A program made the position numbers and the translations under genes. Positions 1 to 8,443 of a stretch of 64,000 nt of DNA are shown here, piece after piece. Below the pieces are notes generated by a model. That model did not search any database and was not told the origin of the DNA. It was given only the letters and a program-made list of their open reading frames with translations. Position 1 is the first letter of the stretch. Every line of letters starts with the position of its first letter. Where the stretch lies: NCBI GenBank assembly GCA_023415825.1, contig JAEZJF010000015.1:186001-250000 (forward strand), given 5' to 3'. Source of the DNA: Bacillota bacterium (lineage in GTDB: Bacteria > Bacillota > Clostridia > DSM-8532).

Positions 1-1
1 T

Positions 2-595
2 GCCGGAAAGACCACAACCCTGCGCACCGCCTCAGGTTTGAAAAAGCCTACTAACGGTGAAATTCTGCTGGATGGTGTTAATATTACATCCAAATCTGCT
101 CAGGAAAGAGTACAGATGGGAATATCCCAGGTTCCTGAAGGGCGAAGGGTGTTTTCCACCATGACGGTTTTGGAAAATCTTGAGCTGGGGGCCTATCTTC
201 GGCGGGATAAGGAAAATATCGCAAAGGATCTGAAGATAGTTTATGAGCGCTTTCCCATCCTGGCTGACAGGAAAAAGCAGGCTGCCGGTACTTTGTCGGG
301 CGGAGAGCAGCAAATGCTTGCTATAGGCCGTGCCCTTATGAGCCGTCCTAAGATTCTTTTCCTCGATGAACCCTCCATGGGCCTGGCCCCTTTGCTGGTT
401 CAGGAAATATTTAGTATAATAAAAGATATAAACCAAACAGGGACCACTATCCTTCTGGTAGAACAAAACGCAAGCATGGCCCTTCAAATTGCGACGAATG
501 CCTATGTCATGGAGAATGGCTCCATCGTTTTATCCGGATCAGGAGCCGACCTCATGAAGAGTGATGATATTAAAAAAGCCTATTTAGGAGGTTAG
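2..595 (+). CDS. livF: Branched-chain amino-acid ABC transporter ATP-binding protein LivF (5' truncated by window edge)
   Basis: The open frame enters from the left edge already inside the Walker A loop (AGKTTTLR), so roughly the first 35-40 residues lie outside the window. Visible are the LivF-like QVPEGRRVFSTMTVLENL stretch, the ABC signature LSGGEQQ, Walker B LFLDEPSMGLAP, and the switch LLVEQNA with His replaced by Gln/Asn as is usual in LivF. The family energises uptake of Leu/Ile/Val or related amides with LivG and two permeases, expected upstream. The stop lies 4 bases before the next ATG, so the CBS-ACT gene is very probably co-transcribed. Related LIV-type transporters carry other substrates (urea, amides), so the exact cargo is not fixed by sequence. 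Confidence 0.93.
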   Translation, partial: AGKTTTLRTASGLKKPTNGEILLDGVNITSKSAQERVQMGISQVPEGRRVFSTMTVLENLELGAYLRRDKENIAKDLKIVYERFPILADRKKQAAGTLSGGEQQMLAIGRALMSRPKILFLDEPSMGLAPLLVQEIFSIIKDINQTGTTILLVEQNASMALQIATNAYVMENGSIVLSGSGADLMKSDDIKKAYLGG

Positions 596-599
596 AATT

Positions 600-1241
600 A
601 TGTTTGTAAAAAACAAGATGACTGCGAATCCTTTCACTATCTCTCCGGATCAGACCATACCGGATGCCCATGAAATTATGGCGCAGAACGGTGTTAAACG
701 TCTACCTGTAATGAAAAACGGCAAGCTGGTGGGAATTGTTTCAAAAGAGGACATCACGCAGGCGTCCCCCTCCAAGGCAACGACCTTCAGCATGGGTGAA
801 ATCACTTACCTGCTAGCCAAAACGAAAATCAGTCAGATCATGACAAAAGACCCTATTTCGATTTCCTCCAGCGCACTGTTGGAAGAGGCTGCAACCTTAA
901 TGCGAGATAATAATGTCAGCTTTTTACCGGTGGTTGATGATGGCAAGCTGGTTGGTATTATCACAGAAAGTGATATCTTTGATTCTTTCATTGAACTGTT
1001 AGGCTTCCGTGAACCAGGCACACGGCTTACAGTCGAAGCCGATGATGCTCCCGGGATTATGTCCAACCTGACCAGTATTATTGGAAGGTTTGGCGCAAAT
1101 ATTACTCATGTGGCTGTATATCGCGGCGCAAACGGCAAAAGTGCTGTTGTAGTTGGTATTAATTCTCTCAATACGGCCGAAGTGGAAAAATCCATTGAAG
1201 AGAAGGGCTTTAAAATACTGTATAAGCTGCAAAACAAATAA
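600..1241 (+). CDS. CBS-pair plus ACT domain protein (AcuB-like)
   Basis: 213 residues. Two CBS repeats run from about 1-55 and 75-135 (each with an RLPV/FLPV core followed by GKLVGI and a D-I turn). A C-terminal ACT domain follows at about 140-210, beginning LTVEADDAPGIMSNL, typical of ligand-sensing ACT folds. CBS pairs bind adenine nucleotides and ACT domains bind amino acids, so the protein is a plausible sensor of energy and amino-acid state. It sits 4 bases after livF with the RBS AGGAGG overlapping the livF stop, so it is the last gene of the transporter operon. That position suggests it monitors or modulates branched-chain amino-acid transport, but no partner is proven. AcuB of Bacillus has the same architecture. 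Confidence 0.88.
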   Translation: MFVKNKMTANPFTISPDQTIPDAHEIMAQNGVKRLPVMKNGKLVGIVSKEDITQASPSKATTFSMGEITYLLAKTKISQIMTKDPISISSSALLEEAATLMRDNNVSFLPVVDDGKLVGIITESDIFDSFIELLGFREPGTRLTVEADDAPGIMSNLTSIIGRFGANITHVAVYRGANGKSAVVVGINSLNTAEVEKSIEEKGFKILYKLQNK

Positions 1242-1581
1242 ATAATGTTGATTATTAAAATCATGATTACCTTAGAAATCCTGTCCTACAATGTTAGAAT
1301 AGGCTAAAAGTTTGGTATAAACTTATAGGTACAGATTAATTTGGGAGCTTGAGGTGCGTACCAGCTGGTACGCACCTCTGTTTTTAAGAAAGATCATACT
1401 GTTCCCCGAGAGTATATTAAAATTGATGGATATACTAATACGGATAATTAAGATTTTAAGAGGCGTAACTTGTTTCAGATACCTGTTTTACAAGGATGAC
1501 AAGTCGCTCAGCAAATAGAATCGAGTATTGGCTGCCTTACATGAAATGAAGCTAGCGGGGTTTTGATGAAGGAGATTATTA
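1242..1581. other. Intergenic region before ftsH
   Basis: A 340-base gap. It contains the perfect palindromic terminator of the liv operon near its first third, then about 190 AT-rich bases leading to ftsH. I saw no convincing open frame and no promoter with good spacing. The ftsH ribosome site AAGGAG lies just before its ATG. Confidence 0.6.
1351..1385 (+). terminator. Rho-independent terminator after the livF/CBS-ACT operon
   Basis: A perfect 28-base palindrome (arms GAGGTGCGTACCAG / CTGGTACGCACCTC) is followed by TGTTTTT. The same GAGGTGCRT...AYGCACCTC design recurs in the terminators near 4650 and 50855. Confidence 0.85.
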
Positions 1582-3438
1582 ATGAAAGAGCAAAAGAATG
1601 CCCGAAGACCTTGGATTTTCTATTATTTAGTCGTTTTGGTGATTACCATTTTGTTAAATGCTTTAGTATTTCCGTTAATAATGGAGAGGCAGATCACCGA
1701 AGTTGATTACGGAACCTTTTTAGATCATGTGGATAGCGGAAATGTTTCGGCTGTGGAAATTCAGGATACACGGATTGTCTTTTCCATAAAAGATCAAAAC
1801 GGCGAAGAGAGCCTCTATTACACAGGAATAGTATACGATCTTGATTTGGTAAACCGTCTGCGTGCGGCCACAGGTACGGGAGAGGGAGGGAAAATTGCAT
1901 TTAGCAAGGTTGTCCCCAAAGAGAATTCTCCTCTTTTTAACTTTATTCTCACCTGGTTACTTCCTATTGCGATGTTTATGCTTATCGGTTCTTTTATGAT
2001 GAAACAGCTCACAAAGAGAATGGGTGGCGGTAATGCCATGACCTTCGGAAAGAGTAATGCAAAAATATATGTCCATGCACAAACGGGTAAAACCTTCGCC
2101 GATGTCGCCGGCCAGGATGAGGCAAAAGAAGCGCTTAACGAGATTGTTGACTTTCTTCATGATCCCGGGAAATACGCGGAAATAGGTGCATCGCTCCCAA
2201 AAGGTGCCTTGCTTGTGGGCCCTCCTGGTACCGGTAAAACCTTATTGGCCAAGGCTGTTGCAGGTGAAGGTAAGGTTCCGTTCTTTTCCATATCTGGATC
2301 AGAATTTGTGGAAATGTTTGTAGGCATGGGGGCTGCAAAGGTTCGTGACCTTTTTAAGCAGGCCAACGATAAAGCTCCCTGCATTGTATTTATTGACGAG
2401 ATTGATACGATTGGTAAAAAGCGTGACAATGCTGGATTTACAGGTGGCAATGATGAGCGCGAACAGACCCTGAACCAATTGCTCAGTGAAATGGATGGCT
2501 TTGACGGCAGAAAGGGTGTTGTCATTCTGGCTGCCACCAACCGCCCGGAATCCTTGGATAAGGCCCTTCTTCGTCCGGGAAGATTTGACCGCAGAATTCC
2601 TGTTGAGCTCCCGGATTTAAAAGGGCGTGAAGCCATTTTAAAGGTTCATGCCAAAAAGGTAAAACTTGAAGCAAACATCGACTTTAACGCCATTGCCCGT
2701 GCAACAGCCGGCGCTTCCGGTGCCGAGCTGGCCAATATTATCAACGAAGCGGCACTGCGCGCTGTTCGCGACGGCCGAAAGGTTGTTAATCAGAATGACC
2801 TTGAAGAAAGTGTTGAGGTTGTTATTGCGGGCTATCAACGTAAAAATGCCACGATTTCGGAGAAGGAGAAGAAAATTATCGCCTACCATGAAATCGGGCA
2901 TGCACTTGTTGCTGCAAAACAAGAGGATTCTGCTCCCGTACACAAAATTACTATCATACCGCGTACATCTGGTGCTTTGGGTTATACCATGCAGATCGAA
3001 ACTGAGGAAAAAAACCTATTGAGTAAGGAGCAGGCTTTCAACAAAATTGTCACCTTGACAGGAGGACGTTCAGCCGAGGAGATCATCTTTAACAGCATAA
3101 CCACCGGTGCGTCCAACGATATTGAGCATGCAACCAAGATAGCAAGAGCTATGGTAACCCGATATGGCATGAGCAAGGATTTTGGCATGACCGCTCTTGA
3201 GACTGTCAATAACCAATATCTTGGCGGAGATGCTTCCTTGACATGCTCGTCGGAGACATCCGCAAAAATTGATGAAGAGGTAATCTCCATCATTAAAGAA
3301 GCCCATGACAAAGCTGTTAATATTCTGAGTGAGAATATGGAAAAGCTCCACGAATTAGCTCAGTACCTAATGGAAAAGGAAACCCTGACTGGAGAGGAAT
3401 TTTTAGAGATATTAAATCGGCAGAAACAGATCGAATAG
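1582..3438 (+). CDS. ftsH: ATP-dependent zinc metalloprotease FtsH
   Basis: 618 residues. Two membrane helices (about 12-33 and 117-137) flank an extracytoplasmic segment. Then come the AAA+ module (Walker A GPPGTGKT at 213-220, Walker B FIDEID, second region of homology with LLRPGRFDRR) and the M41 protease domain. The zinc motif is HEIGH at 436-440, where most FtsH proteins have HEAGH; both histidines and the glutamate are intact. FtsH is a membrane-anchored hexamer that degrades misfolded membrane proteins and short-lived regulators. The start is supported by AAGGAG 8 bases upstream. It appears monocistronic. Many Clostridia carry more than one FtsH, so this may be a secondary copy: it is not next to tilS/hpt. 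Confidence 0.97.
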   Translation: MKEQKNARRPWIFYYLVVLVITILLNALVFPLIMERQITEVDYGTFLDHVDSGNVSAVEIQDTRIVFSIKDQNGEESLYYTGIVYDLDLVNRLRAATGTGEGGKIAFSKVVPKENSPLFNFILTWLLPIAMFMLIGSFMMKQLTKRMGGGNAMTFGKSNAKIYVHAQTGKTFADVAGQDEAKEALNEIVDFLHDPGKYAEIGASLPKGALLVGPPGTGKTLLAKAVAGEGKVPFFSISGSEFVEMFVGMGAAKVRDLFKQANDKAPCIVFIDEIDTIGKKRDNAGFTGGNDEREQTLNQLLSEMDGFDGRKGVVILAATNRPESLDKALLRPGRFDRRIPVELPDLKGREAILKVHAKKVKLEANIDFNAIARATAGASGAELANIINEAALRAVRDGRKVVNQNDLEESVEVVIAGYQRKNATISEKEKKIIAYHEIGHALVAAKQEDSAPVHKITIIPRTSGALGYTMQIETEEKNLLSKEQAFNKIVTLTGGRSAEEIIFNSITTGASNDIEHATKIARAMVTRYGMSKDFGMTALETVNNQYLGGDASLTCSSETSAKIDEEVISIIKEAHDKAVNILSENMEKLHELAQYLMEKETLTGEEFLEILNRQKQIE

Positions 3439-3481
3439 TTGTATTTTTAGATTAACATGCACCGGGGGTACAAACACTTTT

Positions 3482-4288
3482 ATGAACATACTGGTCACCT
3501 TAAATTCAAGCTATATCCATCCTTTGAAAGTGATGCTTAAGTCTCTTTTTATTAATAATGAGGAAGAAATATTCTCTATCTATCTTATGCACTCATCTCT
3601 CAAGCTTGAGGAGTTAGAAGATTTAAGTCACTATATCAAAAGCCATGGCAGTAAATTGGAATTGGTCGATATTGATGACGATTATTTTAATCATGCACCC
3701 ATTCTTTTACACTATACCAAGGAAATGTATTACCGATTGCTTGCCTTTAAGTTTTTGCCCCAAGACCTTGACCGCATCCTATATCTTGATCCGGATATCC
3801 TGATTCTCAATCCCATAACAGAACTGTATCACATGGACATGGAGGGCTATTTATATGCAGCGGCCTATCATGATGTGATTTCCGTTAAAGAAATCAATAA
3901 GCTGAGACTAACCCCCTATGAGATTGATGCTTATCATAATTCGGGAGTCCTGCTAATGAATCTGGAGCTCCAAAGACAGCAGATTGACGAACAAGCCATT
4001 TTTGAATTTGTTGAAAAAAATCGGCCCAAATTGATAATGCCGGATCAGGATATTTTAAATGCCTTATATGCAAAGAAAATTAAAAGCCTGGATGAGAAAA
4101 AATTCAATTATGACGCCAGGTATTATTCCTTTTACAAGCTCAAAAGCAACGGCTTTTGGGACATGGACCAGGTCGTCAGAAATACAGTCGTTCTTCATTT
4201 TTGCGGTAAGAAAAAGCCGTGGAAGAAAGGATATAGCGGAAGATTCCACTCCCTGTACAAGCATTATGAAAAATTAGCAATTCACTGA
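3482..4288 (+). CDS. Glycosyltransferase family 8 (GspA/LgtC-like)
   Basis: 268 residues starting MNILVTLNSSYIHPLKVML. It holds the GT8 nucleotide-sugar core: the metal-binding DxD motif is D103-P-D105 in ILYLDPDILIL, followed by NSGVLLMNL and a DQDILN motif. The C-terminal HFCGKKKPWKKG stretch is the conserved retaining-transferase end. GT8 enzymes transfer galactose or glucose from UDP-sugars to lipopolysaccharide, wall polymers or glycogenin-like acceptors; in Gram-positives the acceptor is usually unknown. No signal peptide is present, so it acts in the cytoplasm. It follows ftsH after 43 bases with only a weak GGGGG ribosome site. Function beyond glycosyl transfer cannot be assigned. Confidence 0.9.
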   Translation: MNILVTLNSSYIHPLKVMLKSLFINNEEEIFSIYLMHSSLKLEELEDLSHYIKSHGSKLELVDIDDDYFNHAPILLHYTKEMYYRLLAFKFLPQDLDRILYLDPDILILNPITELYHMDMEGYLYAAAYHDVISVKEINKLRLTPYEIDAYHNSGVLLMNLELQRQQIDEQAIFEFVEKNRPKLIMPDQDILNALYAKKIKSLDEKKFNYDARYYSFYKLKSNGFWDMDQVVRNTVVLHFCGKKKPWKKGYSGRFHSLYKHYEKLAIH

Positions 4289-4358
4289 TGCGGCAGCGAA
4301 GTGAGTTTGTTATACTAAATTGAATGAGAATTCATATGGGGGAAAGAGGTAGTAACTA

Positions 4359-4634
4359 ATGGCTGAATTGCTGGAAGTACTGATGGTTGTGAGTTTTGGA
4401 ATCTCATGGCCCACATCCATCTACAAGTCAATCAAATCCAGGTCGGTAAAGGGAAAAAGTCTGTTTTTTCTTGTGCTCATATGGATCGGATATGTCTGCG
4501 GGATTGGTAGTAAAATCGCAGGTGATAAGATTACATATGTCTTGTTCTTTTATATTTTGAATTTATTTATGGTTTCAATTGACATCTTCTTATACTTCAG
4601 AAATACATACTTGGAAAAAAGGGAGAACTGCTGA
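4359..4634 (+). CDS. Small SemiSWEET/PQ-loop-like membrane protein
   Basis: 91 residues with three hydrophobic helices (about 5-21, 34-52 and 59-79). The pattern GISWPTSIYKSIKSRSVKGKS between helices 1 and 2 is the SemiSWEET/MtN3-like hinge, with the usual PQ reduced to a lone P (WPTS). The family forms dimeric facilitators of small sugars, but many clostridial members have no known substrate. RBS AAAGAGGT lies before the ATG. It lies 70 bases after the glycosyltransferase in the same direction and is followed by a strong terminator, so the two may share a transcript. The family call rests on helix pattern and hinge only. Confidence 0.75.
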   Translation: MAELLEVLMVVSFGISWPTSIYKSIKSRSVKGKSLFFLVLIWIGYVCGIGSKIAGDKITYVLFFYILNLFMVSIDIFLYFRNTYLEKRENC

Positions 4635-4648
4635 TAAGTTGAGGGATT

Positions 4649-4682
4649 GAGGTGCATTCCACCGGGAATGCACCTCATTTTA
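4649..4682 (+). terminator. Rho-independent terminator
   Basis: Arms GAGGTGCATTCC / GGAATGCACCTC with a 4-base loop, followed by ATTTTAT. It closes the + strand unit and separates it from the convergent MFS gene. Confidence 0.85.
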
Positions 4683-4691
4683 TAGGTTATT

Positions 4692-5981
4692 TTATGCGTC
4701 CATGTTTTCCAGTATCTCACCTACTGATTGGTTGATAGGCTTTGCTTCACCATGCTTTACAAATATCATGCATAAAAGAGCCAGTAAAAAGGCAACAGCA
4801 GCATAGATGAATAAGGAGTCGTAAGCGATCACCATATCACGGATCAAACCAAACAGAATGGGGCTAATAATGGCCGCACTAAAGGAGAAGAAGTAATAAT
4901 AGCCTGTATACTTACCGAGGTCCTGCCATTTGGCCAATTCTACAACCATTGGGAGAGAGTTAATATTAACACAGGCCCAGAAACAACCTCCTATTAAAAG
5001 CAGGATTCGAAGGGCCCAGATATTGTTTTGTGCAAATATCATGGCAGTAAAGAGTACCGCAACGCCAATCAGACCAATCATGATGGTTTTTTTTCGCCCG
5101 ATTTTCGCACCTAAAAATCCAGCGGGGATAGAAAAGAATAGAAATGTTACTGAAAACATTGCCAGTAAAAGGCCAGCATCTCCAGCGGTAAGGAAATTAC
5201 CCGAAGCATCCCTTAGTGTATGGGTGACATAAGAGCTAAAGAAAGTTTCAACAGCATTATATCCGGTGAACCAGAATAAAATGGCAAACAGCAAAAGGAT
5301 AAGGCTTGTCTTTTTGCTTCCTTTTTCTTGAGCCTGATCATCTTGTTCTTGGGCTGCTCCGGTTGCTTCCTCTGTTTTTGATTCGTCCTGAATCCCGGCC
5401 ATTAATCTGTATTTTTCCTCATGAACAAACAGCTTTAAAACCACAAGAGCCAGCAGCATGACTATTGCACTTGCCACGAAGGGAAGGGGCATTCCTCCAA
5501 TTTTAAAGAGTATTCCGCCTACGAAGAATGAAAAAAAACTTCCTAAGCCGCCCATAAAATTGATGATGCCATTTGCCTGACTTCTGAAAACAGGTGGTGT
5601 GAGGTCGGGCATAAGGGCGACAACGGGAGCACGCCAAGTGGACATGACAAAATTAAAGATAATAACAACGCCCATTAAAGTGGCCAGTGACCATGTGAAC
5701 GGGATCAGTGAGAAAGCCACAGCGCAGATGGGCAAACCAATTAATATGTAGGGCATCCTTCGCCCGAATCTTGTCCGGGTCTTGTCCGACATAGCACCGA
5801 AAAGAGGTTGAAAGATTACGCCGAAGATATTGTCAATGGTCATGACAAAACCAATGAGCGCGGTGCTGGCCAAATATTTTTCCAGTAGAATGGGTACATA
5901 GACATTGTACATAGACCAGGCAATTGAGCTCGCAAAGAAACCAAAACCGATCAAAAAGGTTTGCTTGTAGTTAAGTTTCAT
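4692..5981 (-). CDS. MFS transporter (GPH / SLC45-like)
   Basis: 429 residues from the ATG at 5981, chosen because GGAGG lies 8 bases upstream; an in-frame TTG at 5999 is possible but has no good site. Twelve hydrophobic segments are split by a charged cytoplasmic loop (about 205-240, rich in E/Q/K). The inter-helix motif KTRTRFGRRMPYI is the MFS loop 2-3 signature, and the STWRAPVVALMPDLTP region resembles GPH and SLC45 sugar carriers. The gene starts 14 bases after the glycerophosphodiesterase stop, so the two form an operon. This suggests import or export of a glycerophosphodiester-related compound or a sugar, which is inference only. Confidence 0.85.
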   Translation of the reverse strand: MKLNYKQTFLIGFGFFASSIAWSMYNVYVPILLEKYLASTALIGFVMTIDNIFGVIFQPLFGAMSDKTRTRFGRRMPYILIGLPICAVAFSLIPFTWSLATLMGVVIIFNFVMSTWRAPVVALMPDLTPPVFRSQANGIINFMGGLGSFFSFFVGGILFKIGGMPLPFVASAIVMLLALVVLKLFVHEEKYRLMAGIQDESKTEEATGAAQEQDDQAQEKGSKKTSLILLLFAILFWFTGYNAVETFFSSYVTHTLRDASGNFLTAGDAGLLLAMFSVTFLFFSIPAGFLGAKIGRKKTIMIGLIGVAVLFTAMIFAQNNIWALRILLLIGGCFWACVNINSLPMVVELAKWQDLGKYTGYYYFFSFSAAIISPILFGLIRDMVIAYDSLFIYAAVAFLLALLCMIFVKHGEAKPINQSVGEILENMDA

Positions 5982-5995
5982 TGGCTTTCCTCCAT

Positions 5996-6727
5996 TCAAA
6001 CACTCGTTTGTCGCAGCTTTATGGCAACATCCGGCCTATTTGTGATAATAGCATCCACCTTTTCCTTGAACATCCATGCCATATGTTCAGGATCATCCAC
6101 AGTCCAGGGATGGATTTTAATACCTCGCATTTTGCAGCCATCCACTGCTCCGGGAACCATTAGGGTAGCAAAATAAGGGTGGATGGCTTCGGCCTTTAGA
6201 TGCTGGGCATAGAGACAAGGATCTACCATGGCTTCTTTATAAAGGATGCCGATATGGGCTGAAGGATCCAGCTTCTTAACAATCATCAGACTGTAGTGGT
6301 TAAAGGAAGAGTAGATAACCCTTTCCTTAAGCCCCATCTTTGCTACAAGGCTGAGGACTTTCTCTTCAATGCGGTCGTAAAGGACAATACCACTTTTGAT
6401 TTCAATGTTGACCGTCATCCCAGTAGGTTTAATAAATTCCAGAACCTGCTCCAGGGTGGGAATCCTGACATTTGAATAATGTTCAAACCCATTGGAGAAG
6501 TCCAGCTCTAATAGCTCGGATAGGGTTTTATCGACAATGTGTCCCTTTCCGTTAGAGCATCGATCGACTGTCTCGTCGTGAGCTACAACCAGATGGCCGT
6601 CTTTAGTGAGATGAATATCAAGCTCTATTCCATCGACTCCCATTTCTTGAGCCAATCGAAAGGCTTCCATGGTATTTTCAGGTGCGTAGGCTGAGGCCCC
6701 ACGGTGCCCCCAGATCATAGTCTTCAT
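5996..6727 (-). CDS. Glycerophosphodiester phosphodiesterase (GDPD/UgpQ type)
   Basis: 243 residues from ATG 6727, chosen for GGAGGAG upstream and because the protein then begins directly with the catalytic motif MIWGHRGASAYAPENTMEAF. The second metal-binding block is GVDGIELDIHLTKDGHLVVAHDE, and a late GIKIHPWTVD block completes the TIM barrel. No signal peptide, so it is cytoplasmic. The enzyme splits glycerophosphodiesters into sn-glycerol-3-phosphate and an alcohol, recycling phospholipid head groups. It is first in an operon with the MFS carrier and has its own promoter in the divergent region. An upstream in-frame extension to 7057 exists but has no coding character and overlaps the amtB leader. 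Confidence 0.94.
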   Translation of the reverse strand: MKTMIWGHRGASAYAPENTMEAFRLAQEMGVDGIELDIHLTKDGHLVVAHDETVDRCSNGKGHIVDKTLSELLELDFSNGFEHYSNVRIPTLEQVLEFIKPTGMTVNIEIKSGIVLYDRIEEKVLSLVAKMGLKERVIYSSFNHYSLMIVKKLDPSAHIGILYKEAMVDPCLYAQHLKAEAIHPYFATLMVPGAVDGCKMRGIKIHPWTVDDPEHMAWMFKEKVDAIITNRPDVAIKLRQTSV

Positions 6728-6773
6728 AGTATCACTCCTCCAAAACACAGTAATGGCTACAAAGCCTAGTTCT

Positions 6774-6803
6774 ATTGTATTAAAATAACAAGGACAATAG
6801 CAA
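6774..6803 (-). promoter_or_regulatory. Promoter of the GDPD-MFS operon
   Basis: On the minus strand TTGCTA and TACAAT are separated by 18 bases, a sigma-A-like arrangement about 45 bases before the start codon. Confidence 0.5.
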
Positions 6804-6899
6804 GTTAAATGTTTTGCATAGCAGTGAAAGAGAATGGACCAAGTTTTGAAAGTTATGCAGGAATGGAAAAATAAACTTGCAAAAAATTTTATAAACCAC

Positions 6900-6928
6900 T
6901 TGTTTTTTATATGGCTTACTGGTATGAT
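6900..6928 (+). promoter_or_regulatory. Promoter of amtB-glnK
   Basis: TTGTTT and TATGAT with exactly 17 bases between them, about 150 bases upstream of amtB, leaving a long structured leader. Confidence 0.65.
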
Positions 6929-6940
6929 AATAAACATAAC

Positions 6941-7041
6941 AAAGGTGTTGTCTTGAACCTCAGGGTTGTGGACAGCACCTTTTTCATATGAGTTAGCAAA
7001 GGCGTTAATGTTTCCCGAAAGGGCTGAATTAACGCCTTTTC
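6941..7041 (+). promoter_or_regulatory. Tandem hairpin leader of amtB (possible attenuator)
   Basis: Hairpin 1 pairs 6941-6952 with 6971-6982 (12 pairs, one G-U) and is followed by TTTTT. Hairpin 2 pairs 6998-7009 with 7028-7039 (12 perfect pairs), with an inner CCC-GAAA-GGG tip, and ends in TTTT. Both stems open with AAAGGYGTT. Two terminator-like structures between promoter and gene suggest control by premature termination, possibly nitrogen-responsive. Confidence 0.5.
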
Positions 7042-7078
7042 TATACCTGTAACTCAATATTTTGATAGGAGGCGTAAT

Positions 7079-8443
7079 ATGGAAACAAAAGTAGTACTGG
7101 ATACTTTGTGGGTTATTCTTGCAGCAATGCTGGTGTTTTTTATGAACCTCGGTTTTGCATTGCTGGAGAGCGGATTTGCAAGAGCTAAAAACGCAGTCAA
7201 CATTTTATCAAAAAACTTCATCGTTTTTGCAGTGTCATCGCTGGGGTATCTTCTGGTTGGTTTCGGGCTTATGTTTGGTAATGGAAACCCGTTCGTTGGA
7301 CTGGAAGGATTATTCTTTGTGGGCGGAGCGGACAATTCTCCGGCTGTAGGTGATGCTTACCAGGGCGTATACAGTGCATTAAGCTGGACGGGAATCCCCC
7401 TCTGGGCCAAGTTCTTTTTCCAGTTGGTATTCTGTGGAACAGCAGCGACCATTGTTTCAGGTGCAGTGGCAGAAAGGATCAAATACATATCCTTTATTGT
7501 TTTCTCATTTATACTGACCATGTTTATTTACCCCGTGGTCGGGCACTGGATTTGGGGCGGTGGCTGGTTGGCTGAGCTTGGGTTCTTTGATTTTGCGGGC
7601 GACACCGTGGTCCACTCAATCGGAGGTTGGGCCGCACTTGCAGGCATTTTGGTTTTGGGACCGCGTTTTGGGAAGTATACGAAGGATGGCAAGGTACAGC
7701 CTATACCCGGACATAACCTGACTATCGCGACCATTGGCGTATTTGTGCTTTGGTTCGGCTGGTTCGGCTTCAATCCTGGCTCAACCATGGCAGCAGACCC
7801 CTTTGCCATATCCCACATTTTAGTGACCACCAACACTGCGGCTATTGTAGCCCTGTTGACGGCAACCGCTACATCCTGGATTATGATCGGAAAGCCTGAT
7901 CTCGGCATGAGCATCAATGGCTGTTTGGCCGGTCTTGTCGCCATCACGGGCTCTTGTGCCTTTGTAAGCGTCGGAAGCTCCATCATTATTGGCGCAATCG
8001 CAGGAGTAATTGTAGTTTTAGCCGTTGTTTTCTTTGACAAGGTCAAAATTGATGATCCGGTTGGCGTATTACCGGTTCACCTTGTCAATGGTGTATTTGG
8101 TACACTGGCCGTAGGCTTGTTCGCTGAGGATGGTATCGCAGGCGTGGCTACAGGAAACGGCCTTTTCTTTGGGGGCGGCTTTGCACTATTGGGCAGCCAG
8201 CTTATAGGTATTCTTGCAACGGCCGCATTTGTTTTTCCAGCCTCTCTTTTAGCTTGGATTCTTATAAAGAAGACCATTGGTGTCAGAGTTCCACTAAACG
8301 AAGAAATACTTGGCCTGGACATATTCGAGCATGGGAATATGGCCTATCCTGAATTTGTGTCTCACAAGCCCATTTATGCGGTTGACCATGCGGCGGTTGA
8401 ACTTGTTAAGGAAGCAGAGAAAAAGGAGGATAGAATAGCATGA
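7079..8443 (+). CDS. amtB: Ammonium transporter AmtB
   Basis: 454 residues with about eleven membrane helices. The two channel histidines are conserved: H179 in TVVHSIGG and H334 in LPVHLVNG. The DDPVGVLPVH block and the FNPGS motif are typical of Amt proteins. It conducts ammonium/ammonia across the cell membrane. The start has GGAGG 7 bases upstream. The gene overlaps glnK by four bases (ATGA), the standard amtB-glnK arrangement in which GlnK plugs the trimer when nitrogen is plentiful. Expression is likely controlled in the long hairpin leader. The C-terminal tail (from about 405) is longer and more acidic than in the short enteric forms. Confidence 0.97.
   Translation: METKVVLDTLWVILAAMLVFFMNLGFALLESGFARAKNAVNILSKNFIVFAVSSLGYLLVGFGLMFGNGNPFVGLEGLFFVGGADNSPAVGDAYQGVYSALSWTGIPLWAKFFFQLVFCGTAATIVSGAVAERIKYISFIVFSFILTMFIYPVVGHWIWGGGWLAELGFFDFAGDTVVHSIGGWAALAGILVLGPRFGKYTKDGKVQPIPGHNLTIATIGVFVLWFGWFGFNPGSTMAADPFAISHILVTTNTAAIVALLTATATSWIMIGKPDLGMSINGCLAGLVAITGSCAFVSVGSSIIIGAIAGVIVVLAVVFFDKVKIDDPVGVLPVHLVNGVFGTLAVGLFAEDGIAGVATGNGLFFGGGFALLGSQLIGILATAAFVFPASLLAWILIKKTIGVRVPLNEEILGLDIFEHGNMAYPEFVSHKPIYAVDHAAVELVKEAEKKEDRIA

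Larger units (their letters stand above)
6728..7078. other. Divergent intergenic region between the GDPD operon and amtB
   Basis: 351 bases without a gene. It holds a minus-strand promoter for the phosphodiesterase, a plus-strand promoter for amtB, and two long hairpins in the amtB leader, each described separately. Confidence 0.7.

Noticed and set aside
6941..7041. Known ANTAR target (P1-P2 hexaloop) assignment for the amtB leader
   Set aside because: The hairpin tips are UCAG and GAAA tetraloops, not hexaloops with A at 1 and G at 4. Only a generic attenuator is supported.
6728..7057. N-terminal extension of the glycerophosphodiesterase
   Set aside because: The extension overlaps the amtB promoter and hairpin leader, and the internal ATG at 6727 has GGAGGAG and starts directly at the catalytic motif.
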